In this document: piece after piece, positions 1 through 13,030 of the stretch
Numbering within the stretch: position 1 is the stretch's first letter
Layout of the letters: each line of letters starts with the position of its first letter
Assembly: GCF_029227915.1 (NCBI RefSeq)
Contig: NC_079883.1
Location: forward strand, 558,001-622,000
Length of the DNA stretch: 64,000 bases
Source of the DNA: Hydractinia symbiolongicarpus
Taxonomy: Eukaryota > Cnidaria > Hydrozoa > Anthoathecata > Hydractiniidae
Direction: 5' to 3'
The notes under the pieces: model-generated
Told to the model about the DNA's origin: nothing
Databases searched by the model: none
The model's input: only the letters and a program-made list of their open reading frames with translations
Translations under genes and position numbers: made by a program

Positions 1-9
1 AAACGAAAA

Positions 10-43
10 CCCGCGATTTCCCGTAAATCCCGTGCTTGGCCCG
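10..43. other. Helically spaced CCCG cluster in the monomer (example copy)
   Basis: CCCG starts at 10, 20, 29 and 40, steps of 10, 9 and 11 bp, so the four words face roughly the same side of the DNA helix. The cluster spans the end of one monomer and the start of the next and recurs in most monomers, except where CCCG has become CCTG or a C is lost (CTTGGCCGTATAG). Confidence 0.75.
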
Positions 44-147
44 TATAGTCGAGTATATACAAAGAAAGTACCCTGTGAGTACACTCATTTCCAGAACGAT
101 TTTTTAAATTATCTTTTCACCACTAAAACGCATGAGACTTGTAGTCT

Positions 148-169
148 TCAAAAATGTTTTCATTTTTGA
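148..169. other. Conserved inverted repeat in the monomer (example copy)
   Basis: Arms TCAAAAATG and CATTTTTGA are perfect reverse complements, 9 bp each, around TTTT. The element recurs in most monomers. Just outside lie GTCT (or GTTT in most monomers) on the left and, after two unpaired bases, AGAC on the right. A transcript could therefore extend the stem by four pairs, with one G-U in the common form. Confidence 0.85.
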
Positions 170-2077
170 TTAGACGCGGAATAAAAGAAGTTTAATCGCC
201 GGCAAACGAAAACCCGCGATTTCCCGTAAATCCCGGACTCGGCCCGTATAGTCAAAAGTATACAAAAAAAGTACCCTGCGCGTAAACTCATTTTCAGAAC
301 GATTTTTTAAATTATCTTTTCACCACTAAAACGCACGAGACTTGTAGTTTTCAAAAATGTTTTCATTTTTGATGAGACGCTGAATAAAAGAAGTTTAATC
401 GCCGGCAAACGAAAACCCGCGATTTCCCGTAAATCCCGGACTCGGCCCGTATAGTCAAAAGTATACAAAGAAAGTACCCAAGGAGTAAACTCATTTCCCG
501 AACGATTTTTTAAATTTTTTTTTCACCACTAAAACACATGAGACTTGTAGTTTTCAGGAATGTTTTCATTTTTGATGAGACGCTTAATGAAAGAAGTTTA
601 ATCGCCGGCAAACGAAAACCCGCGATTTCCCGTAAATCCCGGGCTTGGCCCGTATATTCGTATGTATACAAAGAAAGTACCCTGTGAGTAAACTCATTTC
701 CCGAACGATTTTTTAAATTATTTTTTCACCACTAAAACGCATGAGACTTGTAGTTTTCAAAAAGGTTTTCATTTTTGATGAGACGCTGAATAAAAGAATT
801 TTAATCGCCGAAAAACGAAAACCCGCAATTTCCCGTAAATTCCGTGCTTGGCTCGTATAGTCGAGTATATACAAAGAAAGTACCCTGTCAGTAAACTCCT
901 TTCCAGAACGATTTTTTATATTATCTTTTCACCACTAAAACGCATGAGACTTGTAGTTTTCAAAAATGTTTTCATTTTTGATGAGACGCCGAATAAAAGA
1001 AGTTTAATCGCCGGCAAACAAAAACCCGCGATTTCCCGTAAACCCCGGACTCGGCCCGTATAGTCAAAAGTATACAAAGAAAGTACCCTGCGAGTAAACC
1101 CATTTCCAGAACGATTTTTTAAATTATCTTTTTACCACTAAAACGCACGAGACTTGTAGTTTTCAAAAATGTTTTCATTTTTAATGGGACGCTGAATAAA
1201 AGAAGTTAAATCGCCGGCAAACGAAAACCCGCGAATTCCCGTAAATCCCGAACTCGGCCCGTATAGTCAAAAGTATACAAAGAAAATACCCAGGGAGTAA
1301 ACTCATTTCCAGAACGATTTTTTAAATTATCTTTTCACCACTAAAACGCATGAGACTTGTAGTTTTCAAAAATGTTTTCATTTTTGATGAGACGCTGAAT
1401 AAAAGATGTTTAATCGCCGGCAAACGAAAACCCGCGATTTCCCGTAAATCCCGGACTCGGCCCGTATAGTCAAAAGTATACAAAGAAGATACCCAGGGAG
1501 TAAACTCATTTCCAGAACGATTTTTTAAATTATCTTTTCACCACTAAAACGCATGAGACTTGTAGTTTTCAAAAATGTTTTCATTTTTGATAAGACGCTG
1601 AATAAAAGATGTTTAATCGCCTGCAAACGAAAACCCGCGATTTCCCGTAAATCCTGGACTCAGCCCGTATAGTCAAAAGTATACAAAGAAAGTACCCAGG
1701 GAGTAAACTCATTTCCCGAACGATTTTTTAAATTATTTTTTCACCACTAAAACGCATGAGACTTGTAGTTTTCAGAAATGTTTTCATTTTTGATAAGACG
1801 CAGAATAAAAGATGTTAATCGCCGGCAAACGAAAACCCGCGATTTCCCGTAAATCCCGGGCTTGGCCCGTATAGTCGAATGTATGCAAAGAAAGTACCCT
1901 GTGAGTAAACTCATTTCCCGAACGATTTTTTAAATTATTTTTTCACCACTAAAACGCATGAGACTTGTAGTTTTCAAAAATGTTTTCATTTTTGATGAGA
2001 CGCTGAATGAAAGAAGTTTAATCGCCGGCAAACGAAAACCCGTGATTTCCCGTAAATCCCGTGCTTGGCCCGTATAG

Positions 2078-3470
2078 TCGAGTATATACAAAGAAAGTAC
2101 CCTGTGAGTACACTCATTTCCAGAACGATTTTTTAAATTATCTTTTCACCACTAAAACGCATGAGACTTGTAGTCTTCAAAAATGTTTTCATTTTTGATT
2201 AGACGCGGAATAAAAGAAGTTTAATCGCCGGCAAACGAAAACCCGCGATTTCCCGTAAATCCCGGACTCGGCCCGTATAGTCAAAAGTATACAAAAAAAG
2301 TACCCTGCGAGTAAACTCATTTTCAGAACGATTTTTTAAATTATCTTTTCACCACTAAAACGCACGAGACTTGTAGTTTTCAAAAATGTTTTCATTTTTG
2401 ATGAGACGCTGAATAAAAGAAGTTTAATCGCCGGCAAACGAAAACCCGCGATTTCCCGTAAATCCCGGACTCGGCCCGTATAGTCAAAAGTATACAAAGA
2501 AAGTACCCAGGGAGTAAACTCATTTCCCGAACGATTTTTTAAATTTTTTTTTCACCACTAAAACACATGAGACTTGTAGTTTTCAGGAATGTTTTCATTT
2601 TTGATGAGACGCTTAATGAAAGAAGTTTAATCGCCGGCAAACGAAAACCCGCGATTTCCCGTAAATCCCGGGCTTGGCCCGTATATTCGTATGTATACAA
2701 AGAAAGTACCCTGTGAGTAAACTCATTTCCCGAACGATTTTTTAAATTATTTTTTCACCACTAAAACGCATGAGACTTGTAGTTTTCAAAAATGTTTTCA
2801 TTTTTGATGAGACGCCGAATAAAAGAAGTTTAATCGCCGGCAAACAAAAACCCGCGATTTCCCGTAAACCCCGGACTCGGCCCGTATAGTCAAAAGTATA
2901 CAAAGAAAATACCCAGGGAGTAAACTCATTTCCAGAACGATTTTTTAAATTATCTTTTCACCACTAAAACGCATGAGACTTGTAGTTTTCAAAAATGTTT
3001 TCATTTTTGATAAGACGCTGAATAAAAGATGTTTAATCGCCGGCAAACGAAAACCTGCGATTTCCCGTAAATCCCGGACTCGGCCCGTATAGTCAAAAGT
3101 ATACAAAGAAGATACCCAGGGAGTAAACTCATTTCCAGAACGATTTTTTAAATTATCTTTTCACCACTAAAACGCAGGAGACTTGTAGTTTTCAAAAATG
3201 TTTTCATTTTTGATAAGACGCTGAATAAAAGATGTTTAATCGCCGGCAAACGAAAACCCGCGATTTCCCGTAAATCCTGGACTCAGCCCGTATAGTCAAA
3301 AGTATACAAAGAAAGTACCCAGGGAGTAAACTCATTTCCCGAACGATTTTTTAAATTATTTTTTCACCACTAAAACGCATGAGACTTGTAGTTTTCAAAA
3401 ATGTTTTCATTTTTGATAAGACGCAGAATAAAAGATGTTAATCGCTGGCAAACGAAAACCCGCGATTTCC
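2078..3470. repeat. 8-monomer higher-order repeat, single incomplete copy
   Basis: This is the same monomer order as the complete units at 8162 onwards: TCGAGTATATAC, then A7/CTGCGAG, CAGGAATG, TTCGTATG, AAAATACCC, AAGATACCC and GCAGAATAAAAG types. At about 3470, inside the seventh monomer, it switches to CCTGGACTCGG where complete copies have CCCGGGCTTGG, so the eighth monomer does not follow in register. The same exit is seen at about 13812. Confidence 0.8.
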
Positions 3471-6400
3471 CGTAAATCCTGGACTCGGCCCGTATAGTCA
3501 AAAGTATACAAAGAAAGTATCCAGGGAGTAAACGCATTTCCCGAACGATTTTTTAAATTATTTTTTCACCACTAAAACGCATGAGACTTGTAGTTTTCAA
3601 AAATGTTTAAATTTTTGATAAGACGCAGAATAAAAGATGTTAATCGCCGGCAAACGAAAACCCGCCATTTCCTGTAAATCCCGGGCTTGGCCCGTATAGT
3701 CAAATGTATGCAAAGAAAGTACCCTGTGAGTAAACTCACTTCCCGAACGATTTTTTAAATTATTTTTTCACCACTAAAACGCATGAGACTTGTAGTTTTC
3801 AAAAATGTTTTCATTTTTGATGAGACGCTGAATGAAAGAAGTTTAATCGCCGGCAAACGAAAACCCGCGAATTCCCGTAAATCCCGAACTCGGCCCGTAT
3901 AGTCAAAAGTATACAAAGAAAATACCCAGGGAGTAAACTCATTTCCAGAACGATTTTTTAAATTATCTTTTCACCACTAAAACGCATGAGACTTGTAGTT
4001 TTCAAAAATGTTTTCATTTTTGATAAGACGCTGAATAAAAGATGTTTAATCGCCGGCAAACAAAAACCCGCGATTTCCCGTAAATCCTGGACTCGGCCCG
4101 TATAGTCAAAAGTATACAAAGAAAGTACCCAGGGAGTAAACTCATTTCCCGAACGATTTTTTAAATTAATTTTTCACCACTAAAACGCATGAGACTTGTA
4201 GTTTTCAAAAATGTTTTCATTTTTGATAAGACGCAGAATAAAAGATGTTAATCGCCGGCAAACGAAAACCCGCGATTTCCCGTAAATCCCGGGCTTGGCC
4301 CGTATAGTCGAATGTATGCAAAGAAAGTACCCTGTGAGTAAACTCATTTCCCGAACGATTTTTTAAATTATTTTTTCACTACTAAAACGCATGAGACTTG
4401 TAGTTTTCAAAAATGTTTTCATTTTTGATGAGACGCTGAATGAAAGAAGTTTAATCGCCGGCAAACGAAAACCCGCGATTTCCCGTAAATCCCGTGCTTG
4501 GCCCATATAGTCGAGTATATACAAAGAAAGTACCCTGTGAGTACACTCATTTCCAGAACGATTTTTTAAATTAACTTTTCACCACTAAAACGCATGAGAC
4601 TTGTAGTCTTCAAAAATGTTTTCATTTTTGATGAGACGCGGAATAAAAGAAGTTTAATCGCCGGCAAACGAAAACCCGCGATTTCCCGTAAATCCCGGAC
4701 TCGGCCCGTATAGTCAAAAGTATACAAAGAAGATACCCAGGGAGTAAACTCATTTCCAGAACGATTTTTTAAATTATCTTTTCACCACTAAAACGCATGA
4801 GACTTGTAGATTTCAAAAACGTTTTCATTTTTGATAAGACGCTGAATAAAAGATGTTTAATCGCCGGCAAACGAAAACCCGCGATTTCCCGTAAATCTTG
4901 GACTCAGCCCGTATAGTCAAAAGTATACAAAGAAAGTACCCAGGGTGTAAACTCATTTCCCGAACGATTTTTTAAATTATTTTTTCACCACTAAAACGCA
5001 TGAGACTTGTAGTTTTCAAAAATGTTTTCATTTTTGATAAGACGCAGAATAAAAGATGTTAATCGCCGGCAAACGAAAACCCGCGATTTCCCGTAAATCC
5101 CGGGCTTGGCCCGTATAGTCGAATGTATGCAACGAAAGTACCCTGTGAGTAAACTCACTTCCCGAACGATTTTTTAAATTATTTTTTCACCACTAAAACG
5201 CATGAGACTTGTAGTTTTCAAAAATGTTTTCATTTTTGATGAGACGCTGAATGAAAGAAGTTTAATCGCCGGCAAACGAAAACCCGCGATTTCCCGTAAA
5301 TCCCGTGCTTGGCCCGTATAGTCGAGTATATACAAAGAAAGTACCCTGTGAGTACACTCATTTCCAGAACGATTTTTTAAATTATCTTTTCACCACTAAA
5401 ACGCATGAGACTTGTAGTCTTCAAAAATGTTTTCATTTTTGATTAGACGCGGAATAAAAGAAGTTTAATCGCCGGCAAACGAAAACCCGCGATTTCCCGT
5501 AAATCCCGGACTCGGCCCGTATAGTCAAAAGTATACAAAAAAAGTACCCTGCGAGTAAACTCATTTTCAGAACGATTTTTTAAATTATCTTTTCACCACT
5601 AAAACGCACGAGACTTGTAGTTTTCAAAAATGTTTTCATTTTTGATGAGACGCTGAATAAAAGAAGTTTAATCGCCGGCAAACGAAAACCCGCGATTTCC
5701 CGTAAATCCCGGACTCGGCCCGTATAGTCAAAAGTATACAAAGAAAGTACCCAGGGAGTAAACTCATTTCCCGAACGATTTTTTAAATTATTTTTTCACC
5801 ACTAAAACGCATGAGACTTGTAGTTTTCAAAAATGTTTTCATTTTTGATAAGACGCAGAATAAAAGATGTTAATCGCCGGCAAACGAAAACCCGCGATTT
5901 CCCGTAAATCCCGGGCTTGGCCCGTATAGTCGAATGTATGCAACGAAAGTACCCTGTGAGTAAACTCATTTCCCGAACGATTTTTTAAATTATTTTTTCA
6001 CCACTAAAACGCATGAGACTTGTAGTTTTCAAAAATGTTTTCATTTTTGATGAGACGCTGAATGAAAGAAGTTTAATCGCCGGCAAACGAAAACCCGCGA
6101 TTTCCCGTAAATCCCGTGCTTGGCCCGTATAGTCGAGTATATACAAAAAAAGTACCCTGTGAGTACACTCATTTCCAGAACGATTTTTTAAATTATCTTT
6201 TCACCACTAAAACGCATGAGACTTGTAGTCTTCAAAAATGTTTTCATTTTTGATTAGACGCGGAATAAAAGAAGTTTAATCGCCGGCAAACGAAAACCCG
6301 CGATTTCCCGTAAATCCCGGACTCGGCCCGTATAGTCAAAAGTATACAAAAAAAGTACCCTGCGAGTAAACTCATTTTCAGAACGATTTTTTAAATTATC

Positions 6401-8161
6401 TTTTCACCACTAAAACGCACGAGACTTGTAGTTTTCAAAAATGTTTTCATTTTTGATGAGACGCTGAATAAAAGAAGTTTAATCGCCGGCAAACGAAAAC
6501 CCGCGATTTCCCGTAAATCCCGGACTCGGCCCGTATAGTCAAAAGTATACAAAGAAAGTACCCAGGGAGTAAACTCATTTCCCGAACGATTTTTTAAATT
6601 TTTTTTTCACCACTAAAACACATGAGACTTGTAGTTTTCAGGAATGTTTTCATTTTTGATGAGACGCTTAATGAAAGAAGTTTAATCGCCGGCAAACGAA
6701 AACCCGCGATTTCCCGTAAATCCCGGGCTTGGCCCGTATATTCGTATGTATACAAAGAAAGTACCCTGTGAGTAAACTCATTTCCCGAACGATTTTTTAA
6801 ATTATTTTTTCACCACTAAAACGCATGAGACTTGTAGTTTTCAAAAAGGTTTTCATTTTTGATGAGACGCTGAATAAAAGAATTTTAATCGCCGAAAAAC
6901 GAAAACCCGCAATTTCCCGTAAATTCCGTGCTTGGCTCGTATAGTCGAGTATATACAAAGAAAGTACCCTGTCAGTAAACTCCTTTCCAGAACGATTTTT
7001 TATATTATCTTTTCACCACTAAAACGCATGAGACTTGTAGTTTTCAAAAATGTTTTCATTTTTGATGAGACGCCGAATAAAAGAAGTTTAATCGCCGGCA
7101 AACAAAAACCCGCGATTTCCCGTAAACCCCGGACTCGGCCCGTATAGTCAAAAGTATACAAAGAAAGTACCCTGCGAGTAAACCCATTTCCAGAACGATT
7201 TTTTAAATTATCTTTTCACCACTAAAACGCACGAGACTTGTAGTTTTCAAAAATGTTTTCATTTTTAATGGGACGCTGAATAAAAGAAGTTAAATCGCCG
7301 GCAAACGAAAACCCGCGAATTCCCGTAAATCCCGAACTCGGCCCGTATAGTCAAAAGTATACAAAGAAAATACCCAGGGAGTAAACTCATTTCCAGAACG
7401 ATTTTTTAAATTATCTTTTCACCACTAAAACGCATGAGACTTGTAGTTTTCAAAAATGTTTTCATTTTTGATGAGACGCTGAATAAAAGATGTTTAATCG
7501 CCGGCAAACGAAAACCCGCGATTTCCCGTAAATCCCGGACTCGGCCCGTATAGTCAAAAGTATACAAAGAAGATACCCAGGGAGTAAACTCATTTTCAGA
7601 ACGATTTTTTAAATTATCTTTTCACCACTAAAACGCATGAGACTTGTAGTTTTCAAAAATGTTTTCATTTTTGATAAGACGCTGAATAAAAGATGTTTAA
7701 TCGCCTGCAAACGAAAACCCGCGATTTCCCGTAAATCCTGGACTCAGCCCGTATAGTCAAAAGTATACAAAGAAAGTACCCAGGGAGTAAACTCATTTCC
7801 CGAACGATTTTTTAAATTATTTTTTCACCACTAAAACGCATGAGACTTGTAGTTTTCAGAAATGTTTTCATTTTTGATAAGACGCAGAATAAAAGATGTT
7901 AATCGCCGGCAAACGAAAACCCGCGATTTCCCGTAAATCCCGGGCTTGGCCCGTATAGTCGAATGTATGCAAAGAAAGTACCCTGTGAGTAAACTCATTT
8001 CCCGAACGATTTTTTAAATTATTTTTTCACCACTAAAACGCATGAGACTTGTAGTTTTCAAAAATGTTTTCATTTTTGATGAGACGCTGAATGAAAGAAG
8101 TTTAATCGCCGGCAAACGAAAACCCGTGATTTCCCGTAAATCCCGTGCTTGGCCCGTATAG

Positions 8162-9784
8162 TCGAGTATATACAAAGAAAGTACCCTGTGAGTACACTCA
8201 TTTCCAGAACGATTTTTTAAATTATCTTTTCACCACTAAAACGCATGAGACTTGTAGTCTTCAAAAATGTTTTCATTTTTGATTAGACGCGGAATAAAAG
8301 AAGTTTAATCGCCGGCAAACGAAAACCCGCGATTTCCCGTAAATCCCGGACTCGGCCCGTATAGTCAAAAGTATACAAAAAAAGTACCCTGCGAGTAAAC
8401 TCATTTTCAGAACGATTTTTTAAATTATCTTTTCACCACTAAAACGCACGAGACTTGTAGTTTTCAAAAATGTTTTCATTTTTGATGAGACGCTGAATAA
8501 AAGAAGTTTAATCGCCGGCAAACGAAAACCCGCGATTTCCCGTAAATCCCGGACTCGGCCCGTATAGTCAAAAGTATACAAAGAAAGTACCCAGGGAGTA
8601 AACTCATTTCCCGAACGATTTTTTAAATTTTTTTTTCACCACTAAAACACATGAGACTTGTAGTTTTCAGGAATGTTTTCATTTTTGATGAGACGCTTAA
8701 TGAAAGAAGTTTAATCGCCGGCAAACGAAAACCCGCGATTTCCCGTAAATCCCGGGATTGGCCCGTATATTCGTATGTATACAAAGAAAGTACCCTGTGA
8801 GTAAACTCATTTCCCGAACGATTTTTTAAATTATTTTTTCACCACTAAAACGCATGAGACTTGTAGTTTTCAAAAATGTTTTCATTTTTGATGAGACGCC
8901 GAATAAAAGAAGTTTAATCGCCGGCAAACAAAAACCCGCGATTTCCCGTAAACCCCGGACTCGGCCCGTATAGTCAAAAGTATACAAAGAAAATACCCAG
9001 GGAGTAAACTCATTTCCAGAACGATTTTTTAAATTATCTTTTCACCACTAAAACGCATGAGACTTGTAGTTTTCAAAAATGTTTTCATTTTTGATAAGAC
9101 GCTGAATAAAAGATGTTTAATCGCCGGCAAACGAAAACCTGCGATTTCCCGTAAATCCCGGACTCGGCCCGTATAGTCAAAAGTATACAAAGAAGATACC
9201 CAGGGAGTAAACTCATTTCCAGAACGATTTTTTAAATTATCTTTTCACCACTAAAACGCATGAGACTTGTAGTTTTCAAAAATGTTTTCATTTTTGATAA
9301 GACGCTGAATAAAAGATGTTTAATCGCCGGCAAACGAAAACCCGCGATTTCCCGTAAATCCTGGACTCAGCCCGTATAGTCAAAAGTATACAAAGAAAGT
9401 ACCCAGGGAGTAAACTCATTTCCCGAACGATTTTTTAAATTATTTTTTCACCACTAAAACGCATGAGACTTGTAGTTTTCAAAAATGTTTTCATTTTTGA
9501 TAAGACGCAGAATAAAAGATGTTAATCGCTGGCAAACGAAAACCCGCGATTTTCCGTAAATCCCGGGCTTGGCCCGTATAGTCGAATGTATGCAAAGAAA
9601 GTACCCTGTGAGTAAACTCATTTCCCGAACGATTTTTTAAATTATTTTTTCACCACTAAAACGCATGAGACTTGTAGTTTTCAAAAATGTTTTCATTTTT
9701 GATGAGACGCTGAATGAAAGAAGTTTAATCGCCGGCAAACGAAAACCCGCGATTTCCCGTAAATCCCGTGCTTGGCCCGTATAG
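8162..9784. repeat. 8-monomer higher-order repeat, 1623 bp, copy 1 of 3
   Basis: The TCGAGTATATAC marker recurs at 8162, 9785 and 11408, exactly 1623 bp apart, which is 8 x 203 less 1 for the GATGTTAATCG monomer. Each of the eight monomers has its own diagnostic variants and they recur in the same order. This copy carries GGGATTGG near 8756 where the others have GGGCTTGG, and its first monomer is preceded by the CCCGTGATTT variant shared with copies starting near 2040 and 18466. Confidence 0.92.
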
Positions 9785-11407
9785 TCGAGTATATACAAAG
9801 AAAGTACCCTGTGAGTACACTCATTTCCAGAACGATTTTTTAAATTATCTTTTCACCACTAAAACGCATGAGACTTGTAGTCTTCAAAAATGTTTTCATT
9901 TTTGATTAGACGCGGAATAAAAGAAGTTTAATCGCCGGCAAACGAAAACCCGCGATTTCCCGTAAATCCCGGACTCGGCCCGTATAGTCAAAAGTATACA
10001 AAAAAAGTACCCTGCGAGTAAACTCATTTTCAGAACGATTTTTTAAATTATCTTTTCACCACTAAAACGCACGAGACTTGTAGTTTTCAAAAATGTTTTC
10101 ATTTTTGATGAGACGCTGAATAAAAGAAGTTTAATCGCCGGCAAACGAAAACCCGCGATTTCCCGTAAATCCCGGACTCGGCCCGTATAGTCAAAAGTAT
10201 ACAAAGAAAGTACCCAGGGAGTAAACTCATTTCCCGAACGATTTTTTAAATTTTTTTTTCACCACTAAAACACATGAGACTTGTAGTTTTCAGGAATGTT
10301 TTCATTTTTGATGAGACGCTTAATGAAAGAAGTTTAATCGCCGGCAAACGAAAACCCGCGATTTCCCGTAAATCCCGGGCTTGGCCCGTATATTCGTATG
10401 TATACAAAGAAAGTACCCTGTGAGTAAACTCATTTCCCGAACGATTTTTTAAATTATTTTTTCACCACTAAAACGCATGAGACTTGTAGTTTTCAAAAAT
10501 GTTTTCATTTTTGATGAGACGCCGAATAAAAGAAGTTTAATCGCCGGCAAACAAAAACCCGCGATTTCCCGTAAACCCCGGACTCGGCCCGTATAGTCAA
10601 AAGTATACAAAGAAAATACCCAGGGAGTAAACTCATTTCCAGAACGATTTTTTAAATTATCTTTTCACCACTAAAACGCATGAGACTTGTAGTTTTCAAA
10701 AATGTTTTCATTTTTGATAAGACGCTGAATAAAAGATGTTTAATCGCCGGCAAACGAAAACCTGCGATTTCCCGTAAATCCCGGACTCGGCCCGTATAGT
10801 CAAAAGTATACAAAGAAGATACCCAGGGAGTAAACTCATTTCCAGAACGATTTTTTAAATTATCTTTTCACCACTAAAACGCATGAGACTTGTAGTTTTC
10901 AAAAATGTTTTCATTTTTGATAAGACGCTGAATAAAAGATGTTTAATCGCCGGCAAACGAAAACCCGCGATTTCCCGTAAATCCTGGACTCAGCCCGTAT
11001 AGTCAAAAGTATACAAAGAAAGTACCCAGGGAGTAAACTCATTTCCCGAACGATTTTTTAAATTATTTTTTCACCACTAAAACGCATGAGACTTGTAGTT
11101 TTCAAAAATGTTTTCATTTTTGATAAGACGCAGAATAAAAGATGTTAATCGCTGGCAAACGAAAACCCGCGATTTTCCGTAAATCCCGGGCTTGGCCCGT
11201 ATAGTCGAATGTATGCAAAGAAAGTACCCTGTGAGTAAACTCATTTCCCGAACGATTTTTTAAATTATTTTTTCACCACTAAAACGCATGAGACTTGTAG
11301 TTTTCAAAAATGTTTTCATTTTTGATGAGACGCTGAATGAAAGAAGTTTAATCGCCGGCAAACGAAAACCCGCGATTTCCCGTAAATCCCGTGCTTGGCC
11401 CGTATAG
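9785..11407. repeat. 8-monomer higher-order repeat, 1623 bp, copy 2 of 3
   Basis: This is a complete unit with the same eight monomer types as its neighbours. It shares GATTTTCCG near the end of monomer 7 with copy 1 (9548 and 11171), which distinguishes both from copy 3. Adjacent units look nearly identical by eye, far closer than neighbouring monomers within a unit, which is the defining pattern of a higher-order repeat. Confidence 0.92.
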
Positions 11408-13030
11408 TCGAGTATATACAAAGAAAGTACCCTGTGAGTACACTCATTTCCAGAACGATTTTTTAAATTATCTTTTCACCACTAAAACGCATGAGACTTG
11501 TAGTCTTCAAAAATGTTTTCATTTTTGATTAGACGCGGAATAAAAGAAGTTTAATCGCCGGCAAACGAAAACCCGCGATTTCCCGTAAATCCCGGACTCG
11601 GCCCGTATAGTCAAAAGTATACAAAAAAAGTACCCTGCGAGTAAACTCATTTTCAGAACGATTTTTTAAATTATCTTTTCACCACTAAAACGCACGAGAC
11701 TTGTAGTTTTCAAAAATGTTTTCATTTTTGATGAGACGCTGAATAAAAGAAGTTTAATCGCCGGCAAACGAAAACCCGCGATTTCCCGTAAATCCCGGAC
11801 TCGGCCCGTATAGTCAAAAGTATACAAAGAAAGTACCCAGGGAGTAAACTCATTTCCCGAACGATTTTTTAAATTTTTTTTTCACCACTAAAACACATGA
11901 GACTTGTAGTTTTCAGGAATGTTTTCATTTTTGATGAGACGCTTAATGAAAGAAGTTTAATCGCCGGCAAACGAAAACCCGCGATTTCCCGTAAATCCCG
12001 GGCTTGGCCCGTATATTCGTATGTATACAAAGAAAGTACCCTGTGAGTAAACTCATTTCCCGAACGATTTTTTAAATTATTTTTTCACCACTAAAACGCA
12101 TGAGACTTGTAGTTTTCAAAAATGTTTTCATTTTTGATGAGACGCCGAATAAAAGAAGTTTAATCGCCGGCAAACAAAAACCCGCGATTTCCCGTAAACC
12201 CCGGACTCGGCCCGTATAGTCAAAAGTATACAAAGAAAATACCCAGGGAGTAAACTCATTTCCAGAACGATTTTTTAAATTATCTTTTCACCACTAAAAC
12301 GCATGAGACTTGTAGTTTTCAAAAATGTTTTCATTTTTGATAAGACGCTGAATAAAAGATGTTTAATCGCCGGCAAACGAAAACCTGCGATTTCCCGTAA
12401 ATCCCGGACTCGGCCCGTATAGTCAAAAGTATACAAAGAAGATACCCAGGGAGTAAACTCATTTCCAGAACGATTTTTTAAATTATCTTTTCACCACTAA
12501 AACGCATGAGACTTGTAGTTTTCAAAAATGTTTTCATTTTTGATAAGACACTGAATAAAAGATGTTTAATCGCCGGCAAACGAAAACCCGCGATTTCCCG
12601 TAAATCCTGGACTCAGCCCGTATAGTCAAAAGTATACAAAGAAAGTACCCAGGGAGTAAACTCATTTCCCGAACGATTTTTTAAATTATTTTTTCACCAC
12701 TAAAACGCATGAGACTTGTAGTTTTCAAAAATGTTTTCATTTTTGATAAGACGCAGAATAAAAGATGTTAATCGCTGGCAAACGAAAACCCGCGATTTCC
12801 CGTAAATCCCGGGCTTGGCCCGTATAGTCGAATGTATGCAAAGAAAGTACCCTGTGAGTAAACTCATTTCCCGAACGATTTTTTAAATTATTTTTTCACC
12901 ACTAAAACGCATGAGACTTGTAGTTTTCAAAAATGTTTTCATTTTTGATGAGACGCTGAATGAAAGAAGTTTAATCGCCGGCAAACGAAAACCCGCGATT
13001 TCCCGTAAATCCCGTGCTTGGCCCGTATAG
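11408..13030. repeat. 8-monomer higher-order repeat, 1623 bp, copy 3 of 3
   Basis: This is a complete unit. It has two private variants: GACACTG at 12547 where copies 1 and 2 have GACGCTG, and GATTTCCCG in monomer 7 where they have GATTTTCCG. Both recur in the 20129-21751 copy, linking the two. After about 13020 the next monomer is TCAAAAG type where TCGAGTATATAC would be expected, so the regular array ends here. Confidence 0.9.

Larger units (their letters stand above)
1..6084. repeat. Domain I super-unit 1 (about 30 monomers)
   Basis: Base 1 corresponds to base 6085, and the two stretches stay in register at an offset of 6084 up to about 3470/9555. The unit consists of about ten left-hand monomers (1-2077), a single pass through the 8-monomer higher-order repeat (from 2078), and about thirteen right-hand monomers (about 3474-6084) that reappear at 13817-16427. 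Its left-hand block holds the marker series CAGGAATG (near 556), TATTCGTATG (near 653), CTGTCAG (near 886) and AATGGGACGC (near 1183). The true left end of the first monomer lies outside the window. Confidence 0.85.

Noticed and set aside
231-246. Pol III B-box-like sequence on the minus strand (complement of GGACTCGGCCC)
   Set aside because: It has two mismatches in the invariant core of GGTTCGANTCC, and I found no A box at a suitable distance. The satellite does not look tRNA- or SINE-derived.
848-1063. Recurrent 71-codon forward frame (also at 6932, 17276, 22348, 22754, 23972, 52130, 55986, 57813 and others) beginning MARIVEY
   Set aside because: The frame starts at TTG, not ATG, and covers one satellite monomer. 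Most monomers break it, and a 203-bp monomer shifts frame at each copy. No ribosome-binding or coding signature and no recognisable domain is present. It is a chance frame in a repeated sequence.
1866-1879. CENP-B-box-like site on the minus strand (TTCG, A, CGGG) in monomers with CCCGTATAGTCGAATG
   Set aside because: The core of a CENP-B box needs four bases between TTCG and the A; here there are three. Only one monomer subtype has it, and other subtypes destroy TTCG. A binding assay would be needed before calling it.
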